Shown piece after piece: positions 26,541-34,795 of a DNA stretch of 64,000 nucleotides. The translations under genes were made by a program, and so were the position numbers. The stretch covers positions 430,639 to 494,638 of the forward strand of contig NZ_KQ948657.1 of NCBI RefSeq assembly GCF_001514145.1, in the 5' to 3' direction. Positions within the stretch are counted from its first letter, which is position 1. The number at the start of each line of letters is the position of its first letter. Below the pieces are notes generated by a model, which was given only the letters and a program-made list of their open reading frames with translations, searched no databases and had not been told where the DNA came from. This stretch comes from Streptomyces canus. GTDB lineage: Bacteria; Actinomycetota; Actinomycetes; Streptomycetales; Streptomycetaceae.

Positions 26541-27193
26541 TGAGCTCCGAGAGGCGACACCGGGGACGGGCCGTACCAGCGCGCGCCGGGCTGAACGTAC
26601 GCCGGCTGCTGGCGCTGCCCCTGCTCGGGCTGCTGGTCGCCGGATGCGGGATCCGCTCCACCGAGGTGCCCACCGACTTCGGTCCCGCGCCCTCGCGGGT
26701 GCGGTGTTCGCTGTCCGAGCCGGACGCGGCGACGCGGGCCTCGCGGGGGCTGGAGGTGCAGGTGTTCCTGCTGTGCGGGTCGTCGCTGGTGGCCGTGGAC
26801 CGGAGCCTCAGGGTCCCGGACGGGACCGCGGACTCCGCGCGAAGGGTGCTGGTCGCCCAGGGGCTCCTCGACCAGCTCGCCGAGACACCGTCGGCGGCCG
26901 AGCGGGAGGCCGGATACCAGACGTATGTGCGCGGCGGCATGACCGTCAGCGGGCCGCGCGCCAAGGACCCCGAGGACACGCTCCGGCTGAGCACCCCGCC
27001 CACCGAGCTCTCCGCCTCCGCGCTCGCCCAGGTGGTGTGCACGTTCTCCGACTCGGCCGCGGCCGAGGGCGACGGCTCCGTCATCCTCGGCGGCCCCACG
27101 ACCGCCCCGCTGCGCCGCTACGACTGCACGGACGAGGTCCGCTCCCAGCCGGGCAGCCGGCAGCCCGCGTCGAGCGAGGTGACGGGCGGCTGA
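26540..27193 (+). CDS. Lipoprotein of the afsQ operon
   Basis: A 217-residue lipoprotein: basic N-terminus, hydrophobic stretch LLALPLLGLLVAGC with the lipidated Cys, then an exported domain with a GerMN-like pattern (LRVPDGTADSARRVLVAQGLL). S. coelicolor carries a lipoprotein gene at the same place (SCO4905, from memory). Coupling to afsQ2 (TGATG overlap) and surface location suggest a role in signal input to AfsQ2, which remains inference. Confidence 0.83.
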   Translation: MSSERRHRGRAVPARAGLNVRRLLALPLLGLLVAGCGIRSTEVPTDFGPAPSRVRCSLSEPDAATRASRGLEVQVFLLCGSSLVAVDRSLRVPDGTADSARRVLVAQGLLDQLAETPSAAEREAGYQTYVRGGMTVSGPRAKDPEDTLRLSTPPTELSASALAQVVCTFSDSAAAEGDGSVILGGPTTAPLRRYDCTDEVRSQPGSRQPASSEVTGG

Positions 27194-27286
27194 CGGGAGT
27201 CCGACGACCACGTGTGGCGCAGACCTCACCCAGGTACCTCGGGGTGTTCCGGAACCGATCGTGGCGAGCGGGGCGTCTAGGGGGTC

Positions 27287-27838
27287 GTGCAGCGTCAAGG
27301 CTTCGTCGGCGGCAGTGCCGCCCTTCGCGTCCGTGTGGCAGGAGGTGCCCTCCTGGTCGCACACCTCGCGTTCGTCGCCTGGTTCACGCTGCGGCCGCTG
27401 GACGTGCCCTGGGTCGTCCCGGCCAACCTGCACCCGCTGGCCGGCATCCGCGCCGACCTCGCTCTCGGCTGGCAGGAGGCGGCCCGCCGGATCGGCGAGG
27501 GGCTGGCCCTGCTCGCCCCGCTCGGCTTCCTGCTCCCGTTGGCCCACGGCAGGCTGTGGGCCTCTCCGCTCGGCTCCCTGATCCGTACGTCCGCCGCGGG
27601 CGCCCTGATCTCCCTGGGCATCGCGCTCCTCCAGACCGGCGTCCCCGGCCAGGTCGTCGACATCGACTCGCTGCTCCTGAACACCGCCGGGGTCGCCCTC
27701 GCACACGTCGCGGTCGTGCCGACGGCACGCCGCTGGCTCCGCCGCGGGACCGAGCGCCGCCGGCGCACCGCCGTCCGCCAGGAGGATCCGGCTCAGGGTC
27801 GGACCCCGACGATTCCCAGGGTCGGGATCGCACCGTAG
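27287..27838 (+). CDS. VanZ-like membrane protein
   Basis: A 183-residue VanZ-family protein. About four membrane helices are seen (20-38, 66-84, 96-116, 122-142), with the family signatures WFTLRPLD, LLAPLGFLLP and DIDSLLLNTAGV. The C-terminal tail is Arg-rich and cytoplasmic. Function of Streptomyces VanZ-like proteins is unclear; no glycopeptide-resistance genes are nearby. GTG at 27287; the TCTAGGG just before it may be a -10. Confidence 0.8.
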   Translation: MQRQGFVGGSAALRVRVAGGALLVAHLAFVAWFTLRPLDVPWVVPANLHPLAGIRADLALGWQEAARRIGEGLALLAPLGFLLPLAHGRLWASPLGSLIRTSAAGALISLGIALLQTGVPGQVVDIDSLLLNTAGVALAHVAVVPTARRWLRRGTERRRRTAVRQEDPAQGRTPTIPRVGIAP

Positions 27839-27930
27839 AGCGACGCTTTGTGCCGTTCGTCTCCGTAGCGTTGAGGACAGTTGGAGAGGGTCACCCGGAC
27901 CCGACCACCGACGCTCACGAAGGAGCCGCA

Positions 27931-28131
27931 ATGTCCCGCCTTGCCCGCCCCACCAACGGCCGCATGATCGGCGGAGTGTGTGCCGCGCTGGCACGGCGCT
28001 TCGGCACCTCCGCGACCACGATGCGCGTGATCTTCCTGGTGTCCTGTCTGCTGCCGGGCCCGCAGTTCCTGCTCTACATAGCGCTGTGGATCCTGTTCCC
28101 CTCGGAGGAGAAGGCGCAGGCCGCCTGGTAA
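27931..28131 (+). CDS. PspC-domain small membrane protein
   Basis: A 66-residue PspC-like protein with the family opening RPTNGRMIGGVCAALARRFG and one membrane helix (VIFLVSCLLPGPQFLLYIAL) ending in FPSEE. Stand-alone PspC proteins act in envelope stress responses. AAGGAG precedes the ATG at 27931. Confidence 0.87.
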   Translation: MSRLARPTNGRMIGGVCAALARRFGTSATTMRVIFLVSCLLPGPQFLLYIALWILFPSEEKAQAAW

Positions 28132-28147
28132 CACTCCCTGCGCACGT

Positions 28148-28194
28148 ACGCCGGTGGGGCGCACCCGAGATCACGGGGTGCGCCCCACCGGCGT
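28148..28194. terminator. Terminator after the PspC gene
   Basis: Arms 28148-28166 and 28176-28194 form a perfect 19-bp stem with a 9-base loop, between convergent genes. Confidence 0.9.
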
Positions 28195-28213
28195 GTGCGA
28201 GCAGTGCCGGACC

Positions 28214-28573
28214 TCAGCCGCCGAGCGGCAGGCCGTTCAGGCTGGAGTCGCCGCCCAGCAGGAGCTTGCCGACCGGCAGGCCGCCGAGCAGACCGGCGAC
28301 GGGCGCGGCCGGACCGTCGGCGAGCACCTTCGCGACGGCGGGCTGCGCGGTCGCGAGGCCCGCACCGAGCGTCGGCTGGGCCTGCGCCAGCGCCTCACCG
28401 CCACCCGGCAGCGCCTTGGTGACGTTCTCGGTGGGGAGCCCCTTGGAGACGGATCCGAGCGCCTGAGTGGCGTCCGGGACCGCCGGAGCGGCGTTCGCCG
28501 CACCCGCGCCGGTGGCGGCGAAGGCGGCACCGAGGGCGGCGACACCGAGGCTCTTGGCAGCAGACTGCTTCAT
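28214..28573 (-). CDS. Small secreted Ala/Gly/Leu-rich protein
   Basis: A 119-residue protein with a Sec signal (KSLGVAALGAAFAATGAGAANA) and a mature part without Cys, rich in Ala, Gly, Leu and Pro, ending LLGGLPVGKLLLGGDSSLNG. No domain recognised. It resembles the protein at 21600-21989 in length and composition, which may mean one family of small surface proteins. GAGGACG lies 8 bases before the ATG. The leader is AT-richer than the neighbours. Confidence 0.72.
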   Translation of the reverse strand: MKQSAAKSLGVAALGAAFAATGAGAANAAPAVPDATQALGSVSKGLPTENVTKALPGGGEALAQAQPTLGAGLATAQPAVAKVLADGPAAPVAGLLGGLPVGKLLLGGDSSLNGLPLGG

Positions 28574-28710
28574 AAAATGCGTCCTCGAAATGGTTTTACG
28601 GGAATGTCAGCGGTTCACGACCGTAAACATTCCGACCCGCCCGCCGCAAACATCGAAATGCGGACGAATGGTGAACACCCGCCCGCATTTCGTACCCAAA
28701 AAGTTCTCGC

Positions 28711-29874
28711 TCAACTCTCCTCAACCACAGAACCGCTGGTGGAAGCCGTCTGCTGGAACAGCCATTCGGACTTCAGCTCGGCGTATCCAGGCTTGACGAC
28801 GTCATTGATCATCGCGAGTCTTTCATCGAAAGGAATGAACGCTGATTTCATCGCATTGACGGAGAACCACTGGAGATCATCGAGCGTATAGCCGAACGCG
28901 TCGACGAGATGCTCGAATTCCCGGCTCATGCTGGTGCCGGACATCAGCCGGTTGTCGGTGTTCACGGTCGCCCGGAAGTGCAGGCGCCGCAGGAGCCCGA
29001 TCGGGTGCTCGGCGTACGACGAGGCCGCCCCGGTCTGCAGATTGGAGCTGGGGCACAGCTCCAGCGGGATCCGCTTGTCCCGGACGTAGGAGGCGAGCCG
29101 CCCGAGCTTGACCGTGCCGTCCTCGTGGACCTGGATGTCGTCGATGATGCGCACACCGTGCCCGAGCCGGTCGGCGCCGCACCACTGCAGGGCCTGCCAG
29201 ATGGACGGCAGCCCGAAGGCCTCGCCGGCGTGGATGGTGAAGTGGTTGTTCTCGCGCTTCAGGTACTCGAAGGCGTCGAGGTGGCGGGTGGGCGGGTAAC
29301 CGGCCTCCGCGCCCGCGATGTCGAAGCCGACGACGCCCAGATCGCGGTAACGGTTGGCGAGTTCGGCGATCTCCAGGGCACGGGCCGCGTGCCGCATCGC
29401 GGTGAGCAGGGCGCCGACCCGGATGCGGTGGCCGTTCGCCCTGGCCCTGCGCTCCCCTTCCCGGAAGCCCTCGTTGACGGCCTCGACGACCTCTTCGAGG
29501 GTCAGGCCCTTCTCCAGGTGCTGCTCGGGGGCGTACCGCACCTCGGCGTAGACGACACCGTCCTCGGCGAGGTCCTCGGCGCACTCGGCGGCCACCCGCA
29601 CCAGCGCGTCACGGGTCTGCATGACGCCGACGGTGTGCGAGAAGGTCTCCAAGTACCGCTCCAGCGAACCGGAGTCGGCGGCTTCGCGGAACCAGACGCC
29701 CAGTCGGTCCGCGTCGGTCTCGGGGAGGGCGGAGTACCCGGTGTCCCGGGCGAGGTCGACGATCGTGCCGGGGCGCAGCCCGCCGTCGAGGTGATCGTGC
29801 AGCAGAACCTTGGGTGCCCGGCGGATCTGGTCCGAGCTCGGGGGGTTCCCCATCCGGTCAGTCTTGCTCGTCAT
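28711..29874 (-). CDS. add: Adenosine deaminase
   Basis: A 387-residue zinc deaminase converting (deoxy)adenosine to (deoxy)inosine. Metal and catalytic motifs are present: [12 protein letters not shown] (HxH), IHAGEAFG, the LGHGVR segment, CPSSNLQTG, and Asp residues in [11 protein letters not shown]. The product is a substrate for PunA. The ATG at 29874 lies 6 bases after a TAGAGT -10, so the transcript looks leaderless. A perfect regulon palindrome lies directly upstream, tying it to punA and deoC. Confidence 0.93.
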   Translation of the reverse strand: MTSKTDRMGNPPSSDQIRRAPKVLLHDHLDGGLRPGTIVDLARDTGYSALPETDADRLGVWFREAADSGSLERYLETFSHTVGVMQTRDALVRVAAECAEDLAEDGVVYAEVRYAPEQHLEKGLTLEEVVEAVNEGFREGERRARANGHRIRVGALLTAMRHAARALEIAELANRYRDLGVVGFDIAGAEAGYPPTRHLDAFEYLKRENNHFTIHAGEAFGLPSIWQALQWCGADRLGHGVRIIDDIQVHEDGTVKLGRLASYVRDKRIPLELCPSSNLQTGAASSYAEHPIGLLRRLHFRATVNTDNRLMSGTSMSREFEHLVDAFGYTLDDLQWFSVNAMKSAFIPFDERLAMINDVVKPGYAELKSEWLFQQTASTSGSVVEES

Positions 29875-29880
29875 CTTGGC

Positions 29881-29902
29881 ACTCTAACGCCTACGCGCGT
29901 AG
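29881..29902 (-). promoter_or_regulatory. add promoter with regulon palindrome
   Basis: On the minus strand, CTACGCGCGTAG (29891-29902) is followed after 4 bases by TAGAGT (29881-29886), then 6 bases to the add ATG. The palindrome would lie in the -35/-10 spacer. The -35 itself is not clear. Confidence 0.72.
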
Positions 29903-29987
29903 ACGGCTCGTTGTACGAATCCGCCGATACGTAACGGTGACCGCACAGCCCCGTGTCGTACACCCGCGCTTCTGACACTGTTCTGTC

Positions 29988-30743
29988 ATGGCACAGCAAG
30001 CGACGCCGGTTCGCAGCGCCCGACTGGGCAGGACACTCGGCCCGGAGCCGGCGGCGGTGAGCGGGGTGGTGCTGCTTCTCCCGGGCGGCGACGAAACCTC
30101 TCTGCGCAGGCCCGCCTCGATGCGACTCCCCTCCGCCGTACGGGCGTTGGGACGACGGCTGGCCCGGTCGGGACACGCGGACGGGCTGGCGGCACACCTG
30201 GTGCACTACCGCTATCGCGGATGGAACGGCAGCGAGGCGCATCTCGCGCACGACGCGACCTGGGCCGCCGACGAGATCGTACGGCGATACGGCGACGTCC
30301 CCGTGTCCCTGGTCGGCGTCGACATGGGCGCACGGGCCGCACTGCGCGCGGGCGGGCACGAGGCCGTCAACTCCGTGGTGGCGGTCGCTCCTTGGCTGCC
30401 CGAGGAGGATGTGGCGGCCACCCCCGAACCGGTGAAGCAGCTCGTGGGGCGGCGGGTGCTCATCGTGCACGGCACGAACGACGAGCAGACGGACCCGGAG
30501 CTGTCGTTCCGGCTCGCGTCCCGGGCGAAGAAGGCGAACCGGGAGGTGTGCCGGTTCGAGGTGCACTCCGACGGACACGGGCTGCATCAGTACCGGGCCG
30601 AAGTACAGGCACTGACCGAGGACTTCGTCATGGGGGCACTGTTCGGGCGGGCGCTGTCCCGGCCCGTGCAGGACGCGCTGGCCGCGCCTCCGCCGCTGGG
30701 GCTGCGGATGCCGCTCGCCTCCGGGTTCGGGCGCCGACGGTAG
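29988..30743 (+). CDS. Alpha/beta hydrolase with Asp at the nucleophile position
   Basis: A 251-residue alpha/beta hydrolase. Visible features: oxyanion strand VVLLLPGG, nucleophile elbow LVGVDMGA, acid IVHGTNDEQTDP, and His in HSDGHGLHQY. The elbow has Asp where esterases have Ser, as in epoxide hydrolases and haloalkane dehalogenases, so a simple esterase annotation would be unsafe. Substrate unknown. It starts at ATG 29988 and ends one base before the convergent LysR gene. The upstream gap is shared with the divergent add gene. Confidence 0.72.
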   Translation: MAQQATPVRSARLGRTLGPEPAAVSGVVLLLPGGDETSLRRPASMRLPSAVRALGRRLARSGHADGLAAHLVHYRYRGWNGSEAHLAHDATWAADEIVRRYGDVPVSLVGVDMGARAALRAGGHEAVNSVVAVAPWLPEEDVAATPEPVKQLVGRRVLIVHGTNDEQTDPELSFRLASRAKKANREVCRFEVHSDGHGLHQYRAEVQALTEDFVMGALFGRALSRPVQDALAAPPPLGLRMPLASGFGRRR

Positions 30744-30744
30744 G

Positions 30745-31695
30745 TCAGGGCAGCAGGTTTCCCCTTCTCGACAGCAGGAACTTCTTGAAGGCGGCCACCG
30801 GAGGTGTGTCCGGGTGGCCGTCCAGCCAGGCGACGCCGATCTCGCGGGCCGCCCGTGGAGCCGTGACCGTCAGTTCCGCGACTCCTGGGCGGGGGAAGGC
30901 CGGTGGGGGCAGCAGCGCGACGCCCAGCCCTGCCGCCACCAGCCCCCTCAGCGTCTCCGCCTCCTCCCCCTCGAAGGCGATCCTCGGCCTGAAGCCGGCC
31001 TCCTGGCAGAGGTCGTCCGTGATGCGGCGCAGACCGTAGCCGGGTTCCAGGGTGACGAACGACTCCTCGGCGGCCTCGGCGAGGCGCACGCGCCTGCGGG
31101 CCGCGAGGGGGTGATCGGCGGGGACCACGAGCCGTAGCTTCTGTTCGTCGAGGCGGCGGGCCACGAGGTCGGGGGCGTCCGGGACCGGCGAGGTCAGACA
31201 CAGGTCCAGCTCCCCCGCCCGCAGGCGTTCGATCATCGCCTCGCCGTAGTTCTGGACCAGACTGAAGCGGACACGGGGATGGTCGGCGCGGAAGGCCCGG
31301 ATGAGGCCGGGGACCGTTTCCGAGCCCATGGTGTGCAGGAAGCCGAAGGCGACCTTGCCGGTGGCCGGGTCGGCGTCCGCGCGGACCTCGTCCGCGGCGC
31401 GCTGGATCTCGGCGAGGGCGCGTTCGGCGGAGGCGAGGAAGGTGCGGCCCGCGGGGGTGAGGGAGACCGTGCGGCCGATCCGGGCGAACAGGTCGACGCC
31501 GAGGTCCTGTTCCAGGCGGACCATCGCGCGCGAGAGCGTCGACTGGGGTACGTCCATCTCCTGCGCGGCACGGGTGACGTGCTCGGTGCGGGCCACGCCG
31601 GCGAAGTAGGCGAGCCGCGGGGCCAGCAACATCACCATGTCTTCTGTGTCACTGGATGGTGACAGGCGCGTCTGTGACCTCTGCTGATGCTCCAT
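30745..31695 (-). CDS. LysR-family transcriptional regulator
   Basis: A 316-residue LysR regulator: N-terminal helix-turn-helix (LAYFAGVARTEHVTRAAQEMDVPQSTLSRAM) and a two-lobed effector domain (GKVAFGFLHTMGSE...PGLGLRRI region). It is divergent from an MFS gene across 63 bases, the usual layout for a regulator and its transporter target. ATG 31695 sits 7 bases after CATAAT and may be leaderless; ATG 31638 is an alternative that would shorten the N-terminal tail. A TCCATGCATTGGA near-palindrome lies in the divergent region. Confidence 0.87.
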   Translation of the reverse strand: MEHQQRSQTRLSPSSDTEDMVMLLAPRLAYFAGVARTEHVTRAAQEMDVPQSTLSRAMVRLEQDLGVDLFARIGRTVSLTPAGRTFLASAERALAEIQRAADEVRADADPATGKVAFGFLHTMGSETVPGLIRAFRADHPRVRFSLVQNYGEAMIERLRAGELDLCLTSPVPDAPDLVARRLDEQKLRLVVPADHPLAARRRVRLAEAAEESFVTLEPGYGLRRITDDLCQEAGFRPRIAFEGEEAETLRGLVAAGLGVALLPPPAFPRPGVAELTVTAPRAAREIGVAWLDGHPDTPPVAAFKKFLLSRRGNLLP

Positions 31696-31758
31696 AGGAA
31701 CGATTATGGCGAATCCATGCATTGGACGGATGAGCGGAGTCGTACGTAACTTCGAAGC

Positions 31759-33045
31759 ATGCCTGCCAGTACCGAGGCGCCCACCCGCGTGGGCGCCGTA
31801 TCTCCCGCCTCTGCCGCCTCCGCCGCCTCTGTCACCGTCGATTCCCGTCTGACCCCGGGTGGCCCCGGCTACCGACGGATGAGCTTCGCCCTCTTCCTCG
31901 CCGGTGTCGCGACCTTCGCGCTGCTGTACTCCACGCAGGCCCTTCTCCCGCTGATCTCGGGCGAGTTCGGGGTGGCGGCGAGCGAGGCGAGCTGGACGGT
32001 GGCGGCGGCGACCGGCGGTCTGGCGCTGTTCGTGCTGCCGATGAGCGCCCTGTCGGAGCGCTTCGGACGCCGTACGGTCATGACGGCGTCGCTGGCGGTC
32101 GCGGTGACGGTCGGTCTCCTGGTCCCCTTCGCGCCCTCGCTGCCCGCGCTGGTCGTGCTGCGGGCCGTGCAGGGAGCGGCCCTCGCGGGGCTGCCCGCCT
32201 CCGCGACGGCGTATCTCGCCGAGGAGGTCAGGCCGAAGGCGCTGGTCACGGCGATCGGGCTGTTCGTCGCCGGCAACAGCGTCGGCGGGATGAGCGGCCG
32301 GGTCATCACCGGCTGGGTCGCGCAGGAGTGGGGCTGGCGGGTGGCCGTGGGGGTCATCGGCGCGATCGCGGTGGCCTGCGCGGTGGCGTTCCGCCTCCTG
32401 CTGCCGGCGCCGAAGCACTTCGTGGCGGGCTCGCTGCGGCCGCGGGTGCTGCTCGGCACGGTCCGCGGACACCTGGGTGACCCGCTGCTGCGCCGCCTCT
32501 ACGCCATCGGCGCGCTGTTCATGACGGTCTTCGGCGGCGTGTACACGGTCATCGGCTACCGGCTGACCGAGGCGCCCTTCTCGCTCCCCCAGGGCATCGT
32601 CGGCTCGATCTTCCTGGTCTACCTGGTGGGCACGGTGTCCGCGTCGACGGCGGGCCGGCTGGTCGGCCGACTGGGCCGCCGGGGCGCGCTGTACGCGGCG
32701 GGCGGTACGACGGCCGCGGGTCTCCTGCTCTCCCTGGCCGACTCCCTGGCGCTGGTCCTGCTGGGCCTGGTCCTGATCACCGGCGGCTTCTTCGCCGGGC
32801 ACGCGGTGGCGTCCTCGGCGGTCAGCAAGACGGCCACCCACGGCCGCGCCCAGGCCTCGGCCCTCTACCAGTCCGCCTACTACATCGGCTCCAGCGCGGG
32901 CAGCACGGTCGGCGCCCTCGCCTTCCACGCGGGCGGCTGGACCGGGACGGTCGGGGTCGGACTGCTGGCGGTGCTCGGCGTGGTGTCGATCACTGTGCTC
33001 GGTACGCGTGCGGCGAGGGCCCAGCAGCGGGTCGCGGCGGTCTGA
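31759..33045 (+). CDS. Major facilitator superfamily transporter
   Basis: A 428-residue 12-helix MFS protein with an extended polar N-terminus (about 40 residues), the loop motif LSERFGRRTV between helices 2 and 3, and YLAEEVRPKALVTAIG in the central part. It resembles YnfM-type drug or arabinose-like efflux permeases. The divergent LysR protein is its likely regulator. Substrate unknown. Confidence 0.87.
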   Translation: MPASTEAPTRVGAVSPASAASAASVTVDSRLTPGGPGYRRMSFALFLAGVATFALLYSTQALLPLISGEFGVAASEASWTVAAATGGLALFVLPMSALSERFGRRTVMTASLAVAVTVGLLVPFAPSLPALVVLRAVQGAALAGLPASATAYLAEEVRPKALVTAIGLFVAGNSVGGMSGRVITGWVAQEWGWRVAVGVIGAIAVACAVAFRLLLPAPKHFVAGSLRPRVLLGTVRGHLGDPLLRRLYAIGALFMTVFGGVYTVIGYRLTEAPFSLPQGIVGSIFLVYLVGTVSASTAGRLVGRLGRRGALYAAGGTTAAGLLLSLADSLALVLLGLVLITGGFFAGHAVASSAVSKTATHGRAQASALYQSAYYIGSSAGSTVGALAFHAGGWTGTVGVGLLAVLGVVSITVLGTRAARAQQRVAAV

Positions 33046-33060
33046 GCCGCACGTTCTGCT

Positions 33061-33100
33061 TCCCCCTGGTCGAGGTCGGTCGGCCAGGGGGACGCTCTTT
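33061..33100 (+). terminator. Terminator after the MFS gene
   Basis: TCCCCCTGG (33061-33069) pairs with CCAGGGGGA (33084-33092), and CGCTCTTTT follows. This is one of the few hairpins here with a T-run. Confidence 0.85.
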
Positions 33101-33133
33101 TGCCCTGCTGTCCCTGCCGTTCACCTCAGCCAC

Positions 33134-33260
33134 ATCCAGCCCGTCCGGCGTTTGAGGACGAGGCCCTTCGGGCCGATGGGGGTCTGGGGGCGCAGCCCCC
33201 GGTCGGGGTCGAAGGGGCGGCGCCTCTGGGGACGGGACGGGTAGGGGCGGCGGGGGCGAG
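33134..33260. repeat. Streptomyces dispersed intergenic sequence (CCGTCCGGCGTTTGAGGACG type)
   Basis: The 330-base gap before the sigma factor gene contains CAGCCCGTCCGGCGTTTGAG followed by small hairpins (GGCCCTTCGGGCC, GGGGGCGCAGCCCCC) and GTCGGGGTCGAAGGGGCGG. I recognise this as a sequence found many times between Streptomyces genes. It has no coding potential. It is unrelated to the repeat at 5-358 and 13739-13937. Confidence 0.7.
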
Positions 33261-33375
33261 AAACCTCTGACCTGCACGTTCACTCACTCGGCACGCCATT
33301 GTCAGACCCCTGCGGTAGTTTCCGAGTAGTGGGCGCAAAGGCGCGGCACAGCACGGCCACAGGGGTGGGTGGACG

Positions 33376-34392
33376 ATGACGGACAGTACGGCGACGACGA
33401 CAGACCTCGACCTGAGGCTCGAGAAACACCGCACCGAGCTGACGGGGTACTGCTACCGCATGCTCGGCTCCTCCTTCGAGGCCGAGGACGCGGTGCAGGA
33501 CACGCTGGTGCGGGCCTGGCGGAGCTACGACAAGTTCGAGGGCCGTTCCAGCCTCCGCTCATGGCTGTACCGCATCGCGACGAACGTCTGCCTGGACATG
33601 CTGACCGCGGGCAACAAGCGCGCCCGCCCCATGGACCTCTCGGAGTCGACCCCCCTCGCCCAGGCCGCCCTCTCCCCCCGCCCCGACCACACCTGGCTGG
33701 AGCCGATGCCGGACAACCGCATCCTGCCGACGGTCGAGGACCCGGCGGAGGCGGCGGTCGCCAAGGAGACCGTGCGGCTCGCCTTCATGGCCGCCCTGCA
33801 GCAACTGCCGCCCAAGCAGCGCGCGGTGCTGATCCTGCGCGAGGTGCTGGCGTGGAAGGCGAGCGAGGTCGCCGAACTGCTCGACACCTCCGTCGCCTCG
33901 GTCAACAGCGCCCTCCAGCGGGCCCGCGCCACCCTCGCCGAGCGGGAGGAGCACGGCGCCGACGCGGCCGTGTCCGACCCGCTGGACGAGGAGCAGCAAA
34001 AACTCCTGGACCGCTATGTGAAGGCGTTCGAGGGGTACGACATGACGGCGCTGACGGCCCTCCTCCACGAGGACGCCATCATGACGATGCCGCCGTTCGA
34101 CCTCTGGCTGACGGGCCACGACGACATCACGGGCTTCATGACGACCCTGGGCTCGGCCTGCGAGGGCTCACGCCTGGTGCCGGTGCAGGTCAACGGCCTG
34201 CCGGGGTTCGCCCAGTACAAGCCGGACCCCGAGAAGGGCGGTCACACCCCCTGGGCGGTACAGGTGCTGGAGATCTCAGACGGCCGGCTCACCGGGTTCC
34301 ACTTCTTCCTCGACACCCAGCGCTGGTTCCCCCTGTTCGGACTGCCCCTCCACCTCGAAGCGGAGGCCGACGAGGTCAAGGAGGGCGTGTAG
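33376..34392 (+). CDS. ECF sigma factor with SnoaL-like C-terminal domain (SigG type)
   Basis: A 338-residue sigma factor. Region 2 (YCYRMLGSSFEAEDAVQDTLVRAW) and region 4 (LPPKQRAVLILREVLAWKASEVAELL) cover residues 20-190; residues 205-330 form a SnoaL-like domain (LLDRYVKAFEGYDMTALTALLHEDAIM). Such fused sigma factors lack a separate anti-sigma and are thought to be controlled by the C-terminal domain. The fusion is normal for the SigG group. The 3' end overlaps the antisense STAS gene by 117 bases. Confidence 0.88.
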   Translation: MTDSTATTTDLDLRLEKHRTELTGYCYRMLGSSFEAEDAVQDTLVRAWRSYDKFEGRSSLRSWLYRIATNVCLDMLTAGNKRARPMDLSESTPLAQAALSPRPDHTWLEPMPDNRILPTVEDPAEAAVAKETVRLAFMAALQQLPPKQRAVLILREVLAWKASEVAELLDTSVASVNSALQRARATLAEREEHGADAAVSDPLDEEQQKLLDRYVKAFEGYDMTALTALLHEDAIMTMPPFDLWLTGHDDITGFMTTLGSACEGSRLVPVQVNGLPGFAQYKPDPEKGGHTPWAVQVLEISDGRLTGFHFFLDTQRWFPLFGLPLHLEAEADEVKEGV

Positions 34393-34746
34393 CCCGGGGT
34401 CGGGGTCGCGCAGCCTGATCCGGCCTCCGGCGCGCCGGGCCGCGAGCTGGAGCCGGGCGAGCAGTTCGACCGTGCCGAGCCCCGGCGGCCCGAGCCCGGC
34501 GACATCGCACACCACCACCCCGGCACGGGTCGTCCCCAGCAGCGCCCGGACCTCGTCGCTCAGCCCCGTCACCTCGTCCCGGGTGACGGGGCCGACCAGC
34601 ACGAGTACAGCGGGTGTCATGGCGTCCACGATCGGTAGACCGGGCGGGCGGGCGTAACTCATCGGCCGACGTCCTGTCCGCGCGGGCAGGATCACGTTGA
34701 CCTGCGGGCCGTCTTCCCGCGAGGGTTGCCTGTATGCGCCACCCAT
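34276..34746 (-). CDS. STAS-domain protein
   Basis: A 156-residue protein with a STAS fold (AVLVLVGPVTRDEVTGLSDEVR...VVCDVAGLGPPGLGTVELLARLQLAARRAGG) at about 43-130 and an acidic tail. The phosphorylatable Ser of anti-sigma antagonists is replaced (GPPGLG), so it may not act as a switch. ATG 34746 follows GGGAGGT at ideal spacing; ATG 34662 after AGGACG is the alternative. Its 3' end lies antisense inside the sigma factor gene, an unusually long overlap for two real genes. Partner unknown. Confidence 0.75.
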   Translation of the reverse strand: MGGAYRQPSREDGPQVNVILPARTGRRPMSYARPPGLPIVDAMTPAVLVLVGPVTRDEVTGLSDEVRALLGTTRAGVVVCDVAGLGPPGLGTVELLARLQLAARRAGGRIRLRDPDPGLHALLDLVGLRFEVEGQSEQGEPALGVEEEVEPGEPAV

Positions 34747-34795
34747 CAGCACCTCCCTGGATAGGCCACGCCCTCCTCACCCTTGAGGAGTCCCC

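Noticed and set aside
31724..31736. TCCATGCATTGGA as a defined LysR operator
   Set aside because: It has the right place and near symmetry, but LysR sites are too degenerate to call from one example, so it is only mentioned under the gene.
30745..32928. 727-codon frame extending the LysR gene
   Set aside because: The extension runs antisense through the MFS gene and has repetitive Arg/Gln/Asp composition.
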